Shown piece by piece: positions 11,270-22,634 of a DNA stretch of 64,000 bases (position 1 is its first letter; each line of letters starts with the position of its first letter). The DNA is from Struthidea cinerea. Taxonomy: Eukaryota; Chordata; Aves; Passeriformes; Corcoracidae. The stretch lies in the NCBI GenBank assembly GCA_013397865.1, contig VZTI01005303.1:50113-114112 (forward strand), written 5' to 3'. The translations under genes were made by a program, and so were the position numbers. The notes beneath the pieces were generated by a model that did no database searches, had not been told where the DNA came from, and saw nothing but the letters and a program-made list of their open reading frames with translations.

Positions 11270-11660
11270 TCGCTAATACATCTCATTTCCACAGGCTCTA
11301 GGTGGTGTTTTTAAAAAAAAAAGAGGAAAAAAATTTGATCCTTGCATGCAAAATATCCTTCTGAGCAAAGAAATAACTATCTGCAAGGCCTAACTGAATT
11401 ATCCCCTTATCAACGGGAGGAAATAATCCACTTGAAACATGAAATACAAGTGGAATGAAAAGCCTTTGCGAGTGGCAGGGGAAGAAGAACACAGTGTGAG
11501 TCTCAAATAGCCCTGCTTTTCCCATACGGAGAAATATATTTTTCTTGGAATCATTTCCTCTTTCAGTGCATAATGAAGTTTCTCAATTGCTCACCCTCCC
11601 ACCCCCCTTCTAATGCAATAAAGGGGAAATAATCCCTCCATTTGCAAAAGTCCTGAGAAG
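11270..11660. promoter_or_regulatory. Candidate conserved noncoding island with inverted NK2-type sites
   Basis: Repeat-free and AT-rich. It holds CTTATCAA (11406-11413), GCATGCAAAATA, AATTATCCCC, and a perfect 7-bp inverted repeat CCACTTG (11428-11434) / CAAGTGG (11447-11453). These two halves match NK2-class homeodomain or E-box-like cores, 12 bp apart. Regulatory role and conservation are inferred. Confidence 0.3.
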
Positions 11661-12742
11661 AGAGTTGAGGCTGCTTGGAGCTCAGCAGGGGCACCTTCTA
11701 CAGATGTTGATGAGATTTCTCCTTTGTTTTGTGGGACAAGAGTTGTATTTGCCAATTTGTGCTCCGGGCTTTAATTAATTCTCGTTATTTGGGCTCTCTG
11801 GCACAGCCACGCAGACCCCTCAGCCAGGATATCCTCAAAATCCTGCCTTTCTCCATGGCTTTGCTTCTCCTCGTGAGTAGAGAAAGCCTGGAGGAAGGAG
11901 GAGGTTTATAAATAAAAGCCACAGTCCACACGGATTCCCTTCTGGGAAGGTTAATTCAGGGTTCTGATTAAAGACTCTCGGCTCTGTCTCTTCCTGTCTC
12001 TCTCTGCTGCTAAAGACAATCCTTTATCCTCTGTAATGGAGCTGCTGAATCCCGTCAGGTCGGATCAGCGGCTCCTCGGAGCAAACAGGGACTGAGAGTT
12101 AGGCCAGAAAATGACTCAGAGCTGGCAAAGCCCAGCCAGGGCAGGACTGCAAAGTCCTGCTCCAAAAGCAGGGCTGAATCCCAACCCCAGCCCCGTGTCC
12201 TTGTGCTCCCAGCGGGGCTCACCTGCACACCCTGCCTTTCCTGGCTCTTTTAATTTGATTTTCATTATCCCTGTCCAGAGGAGACCTGCAGAGGTGAAAG
12301 GTTTAACCGACTCCATGCTGAGTTTTCCAAAAGCCCAGATTAGGAATGAGCCAGGTTTGGCTCTCCAGGAGGAAACCCCGAGGGCAGGACAGCAGTGAGC
12401 CCATCCCAGCCCCGCTGGGGACAGGCCGTAGATCTCGAATTAACCACAACCCGCAGTGTTTATTATGCCTAAAACAAACAAAGCAAATTCCCAAATAAAT
12501 GAAACTAATTAAACATGCTGCTATAAAAATTAAAGCTCCCCTTGTTTGTTCGGGGATTTTTTTTGGTGACTCAGGGGTTTTTTTGCAGCTTTATTTTTGT
12601 TTTGCCTTCTTTTGTTGTTGTTGTTCTTTTCCAGTGCTGCAGCGAATCTGAGAACAGATTTGCCAAGAGACTGCAGGGCTGGCCTGGCCTTGGGTCCCGT
12701 GGGGAGCAAATGTTGTCACTGGGCTTTAAAAGGCTCCAGAGG
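11661..12742. other. Unique DNA, no gene seen
   Basis: Mixed composition. 12440-12540 is AT-rich (AAATAAATGAAACTAATTAAAC). A (GTT)5-like stretch lies at about 12611-12626. No coding signal is recognised. Confidence 0.4.
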
Positions 12743-13013
12743 AGTCACAGAACCATGGAATGGTTTGGGTTGGAGGGACCTTAAATCCCACCCCACCCCA
12801 CCCCTGCCATGGCAGGGACACCTCCCACTGTCCCAGGCTGCTCCCAGCCCCAATGTCCAGCCTGGCCTTGGGCACTGCCAGGGATCCAGGGGCAGCCACA
12901 GCTGCTCTGGGAATTCCATCCCAGCCCCTGCCCACCCTCCCAGGGAACAATTCCTTCCCAAGATCCCATCCAGCCCTGCCCTCTGGCACTGGGAAGCCAT
13001 TCCCTGTGTCCTA
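12743..13013 (-). mobile_element. CR1 LINE 3' fragment, young passerine-type
   Basis: Opens at AGTCACAGAACCATGGAATGG and follows the same consensus as 7366-7774 for about 200 bp with one visible difference. It stops abruptly after CCATTCCCTGTGTCCT, marking the 5' truncation point. A CCCCA-rich expansion lies at 12788-12803. Confidence 0.93.
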
Positions 13014-14134
13014 GAAATGACAAGGCCATAAATGGGGTTCATCACTGGGGGGTTTGTGGGTTTTCTCCCCCCATAGAGGGACAGAGCTGCGTTGGGTGTT
13101 TGCTCCACTCTGCCTCGTAACTGAGGAGCAGAGACGGGATCAGCCAGAGCCAGGAGAGCTCTGAGGCAGCTTTAATGGACTGGAAAATTCCAGCGCTCCC
13201 AAATGGCACCACAAGGCAGCGGTTGATGGAATTATAACCACGGCAACTGGAATGTAAGTGACAGAGCCCAGGAGTCACCGCACGGAGCGCGAATGCGTCG
13301 TGTGCTCGGGGTTCCACAAGTGTATGTGCACATGTGCAGCTCCCAAGAGCTTTACTGCTGGAATAAAAAGCGGTGTCCGAGGCACCTGGGATTGCTGGTG
13401 GAACCTCTCCACACAGGAGCCTTTGGATTCACTCCCAGTCTGCACACCAGCCTGGCACATTCCTGGCGTGTGAATGTCCCCGTTCCAAGGAAAAGCCCCG
13501 GGATGCTGCTGGGGCTGCTGGGCAGGGAAACTGCACCTTGGGGAAACCAGGAGAGATCCCCCAGACACGAGGAGAGGCTGCCCCGTCTCTCCTCACACGC
13601 ACCACAAGTGAGCGGGGAGCGCAGGCGGATTGCAGGGAGCCATCAAGCATCATCTGCCCGCGATGAGCAGCTCCTGACAGACGCCTCGGGGCAGCAGGGA
13701 AACGTGGCCAAGGGCGCTCGGCACTTCAGGACTTGGACATATCCAGGCCATTCCCAACAATCTCTGTTGGCACAGCTGCTGCAGATGGTCCCGAGGAGAA
13801 GGAATTCATCTGGCAGACTTGAGGAGAGCTTTTTGTTTGTTCCCTCTCAATTTTGTGCTGCACGACCTTGGGTTAGTCCTCGGGGTGGGAGTGCATCTCT
13901 GGGCTGGGGACAAAGATGTTTACCAGCACTTACTGACTCTTCAAGATCTGTCACCACGATGTTGTTAATGAATGTCACTGCGAGAGCTCCAGCCCAGAGC
14001 CCACGTCTGGTTTGTGGCAATTCTGCCTGGAGAGGCTGGAGCTGACAGGGAATGAGACCCTGGAGAAGCTGAGGCTGACTCGGGGCTCTCTGCACCAGGC
14101 TCTCTCTGTAATTTGGCTCATGCCTGATGGCAGG
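13014..14134. other. Unique DNA, no gene seen
   Basis: An open frame of 250 codons spans 13293-14045 on the plus strand. Its translation has no recognisable domain, and a second frame in the same place is nearly as open. I treat it as chance in GC-rich DNA. Confidence 0.4.
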
Positions 14135-14530
14135 GCTGAAATTCCCGAACAGTCACCAGCTATTCCAGCCGTTCTGGGAGCAGAGACTGAAGTTCCCAAA
14201 CAGCCACAATCCAACCCAGCCGTTCCGGGAGCAGAGACTGAAGTTCCCAAACAGCCACAATCCAACCCAGCCGTTCCGGGAGCAGAGACTGAAGTTCCCA
14301 AACAGCCACCATCCAACCCAGCCGTTCTGGGAGCAGAGACTGACGCTCCCNNNNNNNNNNNNNNNNNNNNNNNNNNNNNNNNNNNNNNNNNNNNNNNNNN
14401 NNNNNNNNNNNNNNNNNNNNNNNNNNNNNNNNNNNNNNNNNNNNNNNNNNNNNNNNNNNNNNNNNNNNNNNNNNNNNNNNNNNNNNNNNNNCCAACCCAG
14501 CCGTTCTGGGAGCAGGAACCAAGCCCGGCA
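14135..14530. repeat. 51-bp minisatellite interrupted by a gap
   Basis: The TTCCC anchor recurs at 14142, 14193, 14244 and 14295, and a CTCCC variant at 14346, an exact 51-bp period. The array re-enters at 14492 with CCAACCCAGCCGTTCTGGG. The phase across the gap (about 128 bp between anchors) is not a multiple of 51. The gap length is therefore probably an estimate, or indels are present. The 17-residue in-frame repeat seen in translation is a consequence of 51 being divisible by three. Confidence 0.93.
14351..14491. other. Assembly gap of 141 N
   Basis: Undetermined bases inside the 51-bp minisatellite. Confidence 0.99.
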
Positions 14531-15779
14531 GTTGCTAAAGGCTGACGGGCTGCCCACAGCCAGGCCTGGCTGCTGCTGGTTTGGGACTCTGGTGCAGCCC
14601 TGCAGCAGTGGAAATGTTGGTGCCCACAGCTTTTCCAGGATTTCTCGGCTCTCCAGGGGATTCCAGCTCCCATCCCTCTGCTCAGGTGGTGGAAAGGAGC
14701 AGCACAGGCCCCTCCTGTCCCCTTGCCCCACCTGCCAGGAGGGACCAGCCCAGCACACAGCCCCTGGCCCCGCGGGTGTCACAGCCCTGAGTGCTGAGCC
14801 GGGGACGGGGCAGGGACACGGCGGCGGCTGGCAGAGCATCCATCAACACCCTCGGCTGCTCCTGGAACGGATCCGCTCTGCCTTCCTGAAGTGTGTGATG
14901 AGAACTCGCCAGAATGGAGATGGGATTTCAGGTCCGGAGCGGGGTTCACGTTTTAATGAACAGGAGAGGGAACGGGGAGGGAGTGAAAGTCCCTCCCCAG
15001 ACAGGCAGAGGAGCTTCGCTTTCCCGTTTCATTCCCGTTTCCATTTCCTGGAGCCAACACGGAGCAGCTCCATCTCATTTTCAGCTTTCAGCCCACAGGG
15101 CCGGGAAGAGCTGAGAATGACATCACAAAGTGCAGTTCCATGGCAGAAGCTGGAATATTTCTCGTTGATGGTGTCAGCCACGGCCTTTGCAGCCGGGGCT
15201 GGAACTGACTGCTCAGCCCTGGGATCCGGGGAGTGCTCCAGAGGTCCTGGAAGGAAATTGTGCTTGGATACATCCCGAACTGCAAACCACGGGGCCCAGG
15301 CCGGTCCCTCTCGGGGGCTCCAAAGGCTGGGACAGCAGCAGACATTACAAATTGCCTTTGTGGGGAGTAGTGGGGGTGTGACACCAGGAAATGCCCAAAT
15401 CCATCCAGGATTCAGGGAAACACTGGAAAAAGGCAGATTTTGCAGGAGGGAGAGAGAGACAGAGGGGAACTGGTGGGGCTGTGGTGCTCCGGTGGGATGG
15501 GGAGGAGGGAAAAGCTCCATCTCCACCAGGGACAGGTGGGGTCAGGGCAGGGTTATCCCGGGATTTCCCTTTTCCCTGCTGCAGCCTCCGCCCGGAGGGT
15601 GGAGCTTTGCCCTGAAATGCTCAGTTTCCCACTTCTGTTCTGCAGCAGGAGTTTGTGCCCAGCTGCTCCCCACACCAGTGCTCCACCTGGAGCTCCATCG
15701 TGGATTTCTCCTCATTCCCATCTCCCTCTGCATTGCATTGACAAACGAATAAATCTGGGAAATTCCGAGATGCTTTAAC
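14531..15779. other. Unique GC-rich DNA, no gene seen
   Basis: A 541-codon frame starting at 14127 crosses the minisatellite, the gap and this segment. Its length depends on the N run and on high GC. Nothing in 14531-15750 reads as a known protein family, and no splice pattern is evident. Confidence 0.45.
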
Positions 15780-16240
15780 AGCCATTTGCTGACTCCAGCA
15801 TCACTCACAAGTTGGTTTTTTTCTGTCGTTATTTCAAGTAGCTTTTTTTTAACCCGAGAGAGACAGCCAATAATTGAACAAATAGTTCTGAGCTTTTCCT
15901 ATTTGGCATATTTTAAAATGAGGGCGTTTTTTTCACTTCTTTCAAAGTGTCTGTGAACATCTTCATTGATAATTGTATGAAGACACCGAAATAATCACTG
16001 AAGTTTTTACATTTAATGAAAATTTAGTTATAAGTAAACAGAAAATGTCGATTGGATTCTGAATAATAACTCAAAGAAAAAAAAAACACAAGAAATTTAA
16101 CAGCTATTTTTAAAAAAAAAATCCATATTTTCCTCATATATTTTGGAAAAAGAGGCACTACTTGTTAAAAAACCAAAAAAATCAATATGCACAACTACTA
16201 CTTCAGCCTCTGATTATCTCAGGGCAGAGCTGCAGAGAGC
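15780..16240. promoter_or_regulatory. Strongly AT-rich island, function unknown
   Basis: One of the most AT-rich stretches in the window, with several A or T runs of eight or more. It includes CCAATAATTGAAC, GATAATTGTATGAAG and CATTTAATGAAAATTTAG. It may be regulatory or simply AT-rich spacer; sequence alone cannot separate these. Confidence 0.2.
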
Positions 16241-17519
16241 CGTCAGTTGATCGGGAAAAAATCCCCAAGGCTTTGGAAAGCTGCAGGGTTAACTGAGGTC
16301 ACTGGAATTCCAGACAGAGCCATCCTCCCCCAGCTTCCAGGGGGGTTGGGAGCCCAGCAGCCCCTCCTGGATGGAAGGAAATTCCATCCCCTTGCTCCCA
16401 GCTCCCAAAGAGCCAGGAAAAGCCGGGATTTCATTCCCAAAGGTTTTTTTTCCCCACTACCTGTGCTGTCAATTCTGTACCTCCCTATAAACTACGTTTT
16501 TTCTCCAGCAACACCTCCAGGGATGGAATCCCTCGCCCTGGGCTGGTGATTCCTTCTGCTGCTCCCACTCCAGGGTCTGGGAGGAATCAGCTCTGGTTTA
16601 GGCTGGTCCTGGGGTCTCAATCAGGTTCCTGAAAAAGGAGGAGTTTCTCCCCTTGGACAACTCCAGCAGATCCCGGAGCTGTGGCTCCCAGAGGCCTCGG
16701 GTCTCCCACAGGACCTGCCAGGCCCTGCAGTGTCCAGGGCAGCCAAAGGCTCCTCAGCCAGGACTGAATCCCACAGTTATGGAAGTGAATCCACCCCGGT
16801 TTTCTCCATTCCCTGTTGCTTCTCCAGGCAGGAATCCCATGGGAGTTGGAGCACGTGTTCACCCTTCACACAACCTCTCTTCCAGACTCAAACCCCCCTT
16901 TCTGGAGGCCCACCTGAGGAATTTCCTCCAGATAATCGTGGAGCATTTCCCTCTGGAGGAACTCAGCACAACCCAAGGGGACACAGAGGTTCCGAGGCAC
17001 CCTCTGGAACCACAGCCCATGTTCCCACCCCATCCCAGGCGCCAGACAGGAGGAATTACTGCTCCAAATGCATGAAAGGCCTTTGTGTTCCAAGCTGGGA
17101 GCCACTGGTGGCTGTGATTGAAATTCCTGTCACTGTCTGAGGGGAGGGAGCGGTGCCAGCCGCATGATCATCCATATGCCCGGCTAAATCCACTCCAAAT
17201 TGATTAAGTTCCGCTGAAGGAGACCTGGAAATCAATCTGTTCAGGCTTGCTTGGAGAGAAATGACAGCCTGGAGGTGACACAAGTCTGTTTTCATCACTG
17301 CCCCTCGTGGGAGCCCACGTGTGTCCCCCCAGGGGGTTCTGCTGGCAGCGATAATCAGCTGCCGTTGGAATCAGTGGAAAAGACTTTGTACCAACCTCGT
17401 GCCTTTCTGGGGCACTTCAGGCAATTTGGGCTTTCCAGCCAAAACCGAGCAAAAAGGAAGCGTTTTTTAGGAAAAGAACGAATGTTCCTGGTGTTGGATG
17501 GTTCCCAGGGAGGGGCTGG
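16241..17519. other. Unique DNA, no gene seen
   Basis: Mixed composition. 17150-17240 has a CATGATCATCCATATG and CAAATTGATTAAG texture. No repeat or coding feature recognised. Confidence 0.4.
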
Positions 17520-17670
17520 AGTCTCCTCACAGGATATTCCAGAGCCACACGGACGCAACCCTGTGCCCTGTGCTCTGGGATGGCCCTGCTGGAGCAGGGA
17601 GTGGCACCAGTGACCCTCTGGGGTCCTCTGAGCTGCCCCATTCCAGGAACTGAACGTCTCACATTCCAGG
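17520..17670 (+). mobile_element. Degenerate CR1 fragment
   Basis: Contains TGTGCTCTGGGATGGCCCTG and GGAGCAGGGAGTGGCACCAG. It runs toward a CTGCCCCATTCCAGGAACTG end that mirrors the copy at 8495-8640 on the opposite strand. Ends uncertain. Confidence 0.55.
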
Positions 17671-17819
17671 GTCCCACTCAGCACTCCCATCGATGCCGCT
17701 GGAGCTGCTGGGAGCCGCCAAGGTCTGTGCGATTGTCCCGGTGACATTTCCCACCCGCGTTCGCTGCTGCTCGCACAGCCTGGGAGGTGCTGCAGCCTTG
17801 TCCTCCGTCTGTTTTCCGC

Positions 17820-18470
17820 CTGTTCTGACTTCATTTGTTGAATTATCCAGTAATTCATTACAAGTAAATTTCATTGGGCTTTTGGCCAAGGTTTCTCATC
17901 AAAAATTACATGAAGACAAATATTGTCGTTATTTGCCCAGCTGTGCAGCTCCATTGATATTCTCTGCAAGGCCGAGCCCGTTATCAGAGCTGAGTAACGC
18001 TGATAATAAACCCGTATCTCTCCCCTTCAGAGCATCCAGTGTCAACACAGGCACCTGAGCAGTGTCCAAACCTCGGGGCGGATTTAATCCCCCTCCACAC
18101 TCACTTTGTTCCCATGGACTCGCTCTGTAATCTTCCAATTGAACATTTTTCCAGCCAAACCCAGGCAGTTTTTCGCAGCAGAACGTTCCACATGAGCGTG
18201 CTGGATTCCGTGTATTCATATTTCAGGCAGAGACCAGAAACACCCAGGCTGCTTCAATAATGCATCAGGACCCTGTTCCCACATTGTCAAAACAGAACAT
18301 TCGTGTTTGTACTCAAAGTGACTTTTTGTTTAGAAGCATCTTTGTTTCCTGACATAAATATTCCTTTAAAAACACGCAGCCAGCGTGGAGCATTTCTCTT
18401 TCATCACATGAAATATCTTTATTGTCCCCAAACGCCTGTTTATTAACACTCCCAGCACTGGCATTCATAT
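17820..18470. promoter_or_regulatory. Candidate AT-rich regulatory region
   Basis: Contains GTTGAATTATCCAGTAATTC, GTTATCAGAGC, GTAACGCTGATAATAAACC (about 17992-18010), CTTCAATAATGCATC and TATCTTTATTG. No repeats detected. Motif-based call only. Confidence 0.25.
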
Positions 18471-18959
18471 TCCTGTTTCTGCACGGCTCAGGAGCAGCAA
18501 ACACGAACTCGCTGACGGAATCCACGAGCGCCGCCCGTCCTCCGGCCCCAGGGAAGGAACAGGCACGGGCTGAGCGTGAACACCACACCTTGCCGGGGGT
18601 TTATCCCCCCGCTGCAGGAGGAACACGGCGGGGCTGTTGCCCTGTGCCGAACTGGTGCTCCAGGAGGAGGAGAGGGGTTGGGATACCCAACACAGGATGT
18701 CTGTAAACCGCCTTGAGTGCTCTGTTCCTGCCCTGGGAGGTGGGAAAGGCACAGGACACGGAGGGAGCATCCTTCGCTCTTCCCTGAGACCGCAAGAGCA
18801 CCTCTCCTGTAATTCACCCTTCTGACTCGCAGCTCTGCTCCCTCTCAGCCCTGGCAGGCAGGAAACAGCTGTAAATCACTTCAATCCAAGGATTTCCCTC
18901 TCCCAGCCCGAGACAGGGACGGCTCTTGTGTCCTCACTCAGGTAACTCTCGTCTCCCTG
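18471..18959. other. Unique GC-rich DNA, no gene seen
   Basis: Several overlapping open frames on both strands, none with recognisable protein content. Confidence 0.4.
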
Positions 18960-19480
18960 GGGATGCCTCTTCATGTGGGGGATTTTAAAAGCTCCGCGAG
19001 ATAATGGGATATTTTAATAGATATAATCCTCCCAAAATAATCACTTTCATTCCAAACTTTAATGGATCTGCTCCCCAACCCCCTCTCCACACATCCACCT
19101 CCCAAAATTTGTGGGAATTTAAGGATAAAACATCCCAGCTCCCTATGACCAAAGCTGCCTTCCCTGGCTCTGATTCAAACAGCCCCCAAGTTTAGACTGA
19201 GATTAAATATTTTGTGTGTGTTTTAAGGGGAAAAGATTAATTGAGCTTTATTACAGGTTTAATGCCTCAGCCTCCATTTGCATTTTAAGAGGCGTGATCT
19301 CATCCTGCTGCAGAATCCCAGCTCCGTGTTTACCGCCCGGAATTGATCCCGGCTCTGATAGGTTATAATTAAAGCAGGCACATTAAGGATTTAATAGGGC
19401 TTCTTATTGTGAGGAAGGATTAAAGGGGTGGTAGAATTCACACTTAAATTTAATGGCTTTGATTAAACAAGGGGACAAAG
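18960..19480. promoter_or_regulatory. Candidate AT-rich regulatory region
   Basis: Contains GATAATGGGATATTTTAATAG, CCTCCCAAAATAATCAC, AAGATTAATTGAGC, GGTTATAATTAAAGC, GGATTTAATAGGG and TTTGATTAAAC. About 500 bp is free of interspersed repeats between GC-rich flanks. Confidence 0.25.
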
Positions 19481-19706
19481 GGATCCATCGGTTCTGGCTC
19501 CTGTTCTGACCTTGGGAAAGTCACCTGGGCCCAGGGCCGGGTCTCTGTAAGCTCAAGCTCTGCTCTGAGCGTGTTCTACAGAGCTGGGCTTAACTCCTTT
19601 GCACCTCGGTCAGTTCTTCTCATAAACATTGCAAATCCCTTCCAACAGCAGAACAGGGACCCGGCTTTTGGGATCAGTCGGGATTTCTTGAGTTTTCTCT
19701 GGTCAA

Positions 19707-19962
19707 GTGCTAAATACAAGGGGCAGGACAAGAGGAGACGGCCTCAGGCTGTGCCGAGGGAGGATCAGGTTGGATATCGGGAAAACTCCTTCATGGAAAG
19801 CGGTGTCCAGCCCTGGCACAGCTCTCCAGGATAAGGGTGGAGTCCCCATGCCTGGAGGGATTTAAAAACTCGTGGATGTGGCACCTGGGACATGGCCAGT
19901 GGTGGCCTTGGCTGGGTTAAAGGTTGGGCTCGATGATCTCAGAGGGCTTTTCCAGCCTGAAC
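19707..19962 (+). mobile_element. CR1 LINE 3' fragment, older subfamily
   Basis: Reads through AGGGGCAGGACAAGAGGAG, the GTTGGATATCGGGAAAA block and GGTGGAGTCCCCATGCCTGG. It ends in GGTTGGGCTCGATGATCTC and CTTTTCCAGCCTGAAC. This is the CR1 type with a 'gatgatctca...ggtcttttcc' end, distinct from the copies at 7.4 and 12.8 kb. The octamer tail is lost. Confidence 0.88.
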
Positions 19963-21519
19963 ATGGAGCATCACCTAACTGGAGCAGCAGTGACAGGGAA
20001 GAGCTCAGTCGTGTGTTGGTGTCCTGAATGTGCAACTTCCCATTAAAATGGGGGAAATTTCAGCTTTTCTCCTTTAAAAGTTACTTCTGTGAACGAGGAA
20101 CCATGAAGTATTTCTGTGTTCAATCATTCCTGGTATTTTTTGCGGGATTCATCCAGGAATGGTGGCAAATCTTCAGCTGTGATGTGACACTGCCCCGCAA
20201 AGGGGAAAATCCAGCCCAGAACTGAGGGAATGTTTGAGAGCAGCTCAGCAAAACTGGCAAAGTCTTTCAGCCCAAAATGCGTCAATCTGTTCCCTTCACT
20301 TCAAAAATGTCTCATGGAAACTTCTGGAGCTTAGTTCAGTAACAAACATTCCCTTCCCACCCCAGTTTCAATGACAATAAAGGATTGAACCACGGGGATT
20401 TGCCACAGAGGAGGAATCCCAATTTTCGCTCAGCTTTTTCCAGATGGCTTCTGCTTTGTACCCAGAGAACCTGCATTGAAATGAGAGAGCAGTGACTTGG
20501 GAACGGCTTCTCCATGGGGTGAACAGCAAAAACTCTTCTATTCCCTCTTATCCCTCTTTTCCTTTTCTTTTTCCCCCCTCTTGTTCAAATCATGAGGGCT
20601 TTGACAGGACTGTGTGGTGGGAGGCCATGGATTGCCTTTCTGTGCATTGATTTCTAGGGCAAAATGGAAGTCCTGCCTGGAAGGAACGTGGATCAAAGAG
20701 CTTTTCCCAGAACAAACTCTGAGTCACTGCTTGTTTGCGCTGGGGAAAATCGGGAATCACGCCTTGAAATCCACTGGTATGTGTCAGAGATGTCTCCTGG
20801 GAAGATCTCAGCTGATTCCTGCCAGGATAAGAGCTGGAATCAGGAGCTCAGGGCAGAGATAAATGAAATGGAGTTTGGCTGCCCCTGGTCACAGGCTGCC
20901 AAACACAGGTAATCCCTGAAAATGGGAAATCTTTCCCGAAGTGGGAACTCCACCTGAGCTCAGCTGTGGTTTGGCTCCAAAACCCCACCTGCCGATCCCC
21001 AGAGGCTCCTGGTGAGATCACCTCGTGGAAAACACGGATTTCCAGCCCTGTTCCCAGCTCTGTCAGTCCAGGGAATCAGAATGGACACCTGGGAGTGGTT
21101 CAGCACTGCTGGTTTTCATCACCTGGGCCGGTCCTGCTCTGACGCCCCTTCCCCCAGCAGGGCCGTGGCTGGTGACTGCCAGCCTCTGTCTGCCATCAAT
21201 TATTGACCTGCAGTAAGGGGGGATTAAACTTTCATGAGAAATTGTTGTAGAGTGCTGCAATGCAAGGAGATGGCAGGGGAGGGCTGAGATCCGGGCATGC
21301 AGCACAAGCCCTTGTCTGCAGCCAGGCTTGTTAAACCCCACAGATCACTTTACCACATCACGTATTTGTAGAACAAATCATTTTGTCTCCACCTGTGGAA
21401 AAAAGCAGTTGTTTGAGGACTTCAAGATGTGAGGACTTTCAGATCTGAGGCCTATAAGGTTTGAGGCCTGTGAGATTTGAGGCCTGTGAGATTTCCCCAC
21501 ATTTGGTTCCCCAACCTGA
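19963..21519. other. Unique DNA, no gene seen
   Basis: Mixed composition with a pyrimidine-rich tract at 20540-20584. No coding or repeat feature apart from the short array listed next. Confidence 0.4.
21428..21495. repeat. Short imperfect 18-bp repeat
   Basis: GAGGCCTGTGAGATTT occurs twice in tandem, preceded by diverged versions (GAGGACTTTCAGATCT, GAGGCCTATAAGGTTT). About four units. Confidence 0.75.
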
Positions 21520-21790
21520 GCTCTTTATCCCTCATCACAACCTGTTAAATGGCCAAAGACTTTATGAGTTTCTTGTAAAAATTGCACCATCATCACACGT
21601 GTTGAAAGCAGAATGCTAAGCATGGTCATTAATTAACTTATTAATTTATGATAGAATTAATTTTTAAAACGTATTTGCCCACATTTACCACTACTGCATG
21701 TAAATGTCCCTTCTGCAGAGCTTAGCTTGAATTTTTTACCAATCTACCTGCAGCCTTGATTAAAAATGCACTCAGAATTAACTTTGGGAT
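21520..21790. promoter_or_regulatory. Candidate conserved noncoding island
   Basis: Dense homeodomain-type cores: ATTAATTAAC at 21628-21637, TTATTAATTTATG, ATAGAATTAATTTT, and TTGATTAAAAATGC near 21757. TGCTAAGCA lies at 21614-21622. No repeat and little CpG. Among the stronger regulatory-looking segments by texture, though conservation is untested. Confidence 0.33.
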
Positions 21791-22634
21791 GGAGAATTCT
21801 CTGGGAATGGCAAAGGAAGGAATTAATTTCACCTGCCCACACGAGCCTGTGGATGCACAGAGGGGACAAGAAACCTCTACCCTGTCACACCCACACTGTT
21901 CTGCTCTGGAGTTCACCAGTAAAAACCATCCCATGGGAGCAAAAAGGGCTGAGAGGGACGTGGAGCTGGGAAAAACACCCAGAATCAGGTGATTTGGGGC
22001 TGGTATTTTTGTTCCTCAAGCCTCTGATCTCTCCTCATGCTGCCATCTGTACAAAGCACACATTGTACATATGGGATTTTTATTCACACTCTCAGGGGGA
22101 GCTGGATTATTTCCAGTGATTTCAGCTCCTTCCCTTCAACATCCAGGAAAAAGCAAGTCTTCCTGCAGAACGCTCTTGTTGGAGCATCCAAACAATGTTC
22201 CCTCCACGTTGTTTTTGTGCATTTCTGTTGCACAAACATTGCTTTTCATCACCCTTCTGTTTCCCGTGGCTCCTGCCTGGGTTTGCACAATTTCCATCGG
22301 TGCTGGAAGCGCTGCTGTCAACAGAGCCGGGCAAGCACAGCTCCAGCAGCCGGGGACGGAGCTCAGGCCAGGGGAGGCTGCTGAGCCCGGCTGGGCCAGG
22401 GGTGGCCCGGGCACACTTTGTTACCCACTTTTTTCAGGGTCACAAAATGTCCCAGAGACTCTGTCCGGATGTGGAAATGACCTGTCCACGTGTTTCGGAA
22501 GGAGCCGGGAATGCGTCCACTGGGAAGTGCTCCGGGTGCTGACCCCACTCCAGCTTAAAATGTTCCAGCCCTGGGCTGATCCCACAGCGTGGGCAGCGGG
22601 AAAGGGATTTGGCTTCTGCCCCTGTGCCCCTGTG
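21791..22634. other. Unique DNA, no gene seen
   Basis: Mixed composition. The frame at 22071-22643 reads into the CR1 that follows and is not supported as a gene. Confidence 0.4.

Noticed and set aside
13293..14045. 250-codon plus-strand frame
   Set aside because: No recognised domain. An alternative frame is nearly as open, and it ends at random within unique DNA.
14127..15752. 541-codon open frame on the plus strand
   Set aside because: It crosses a 51-bp minisatellite and a 141-N gap. The N run supplies undetermined codons and the rest is GC-rich DNA without any recognisable domain.
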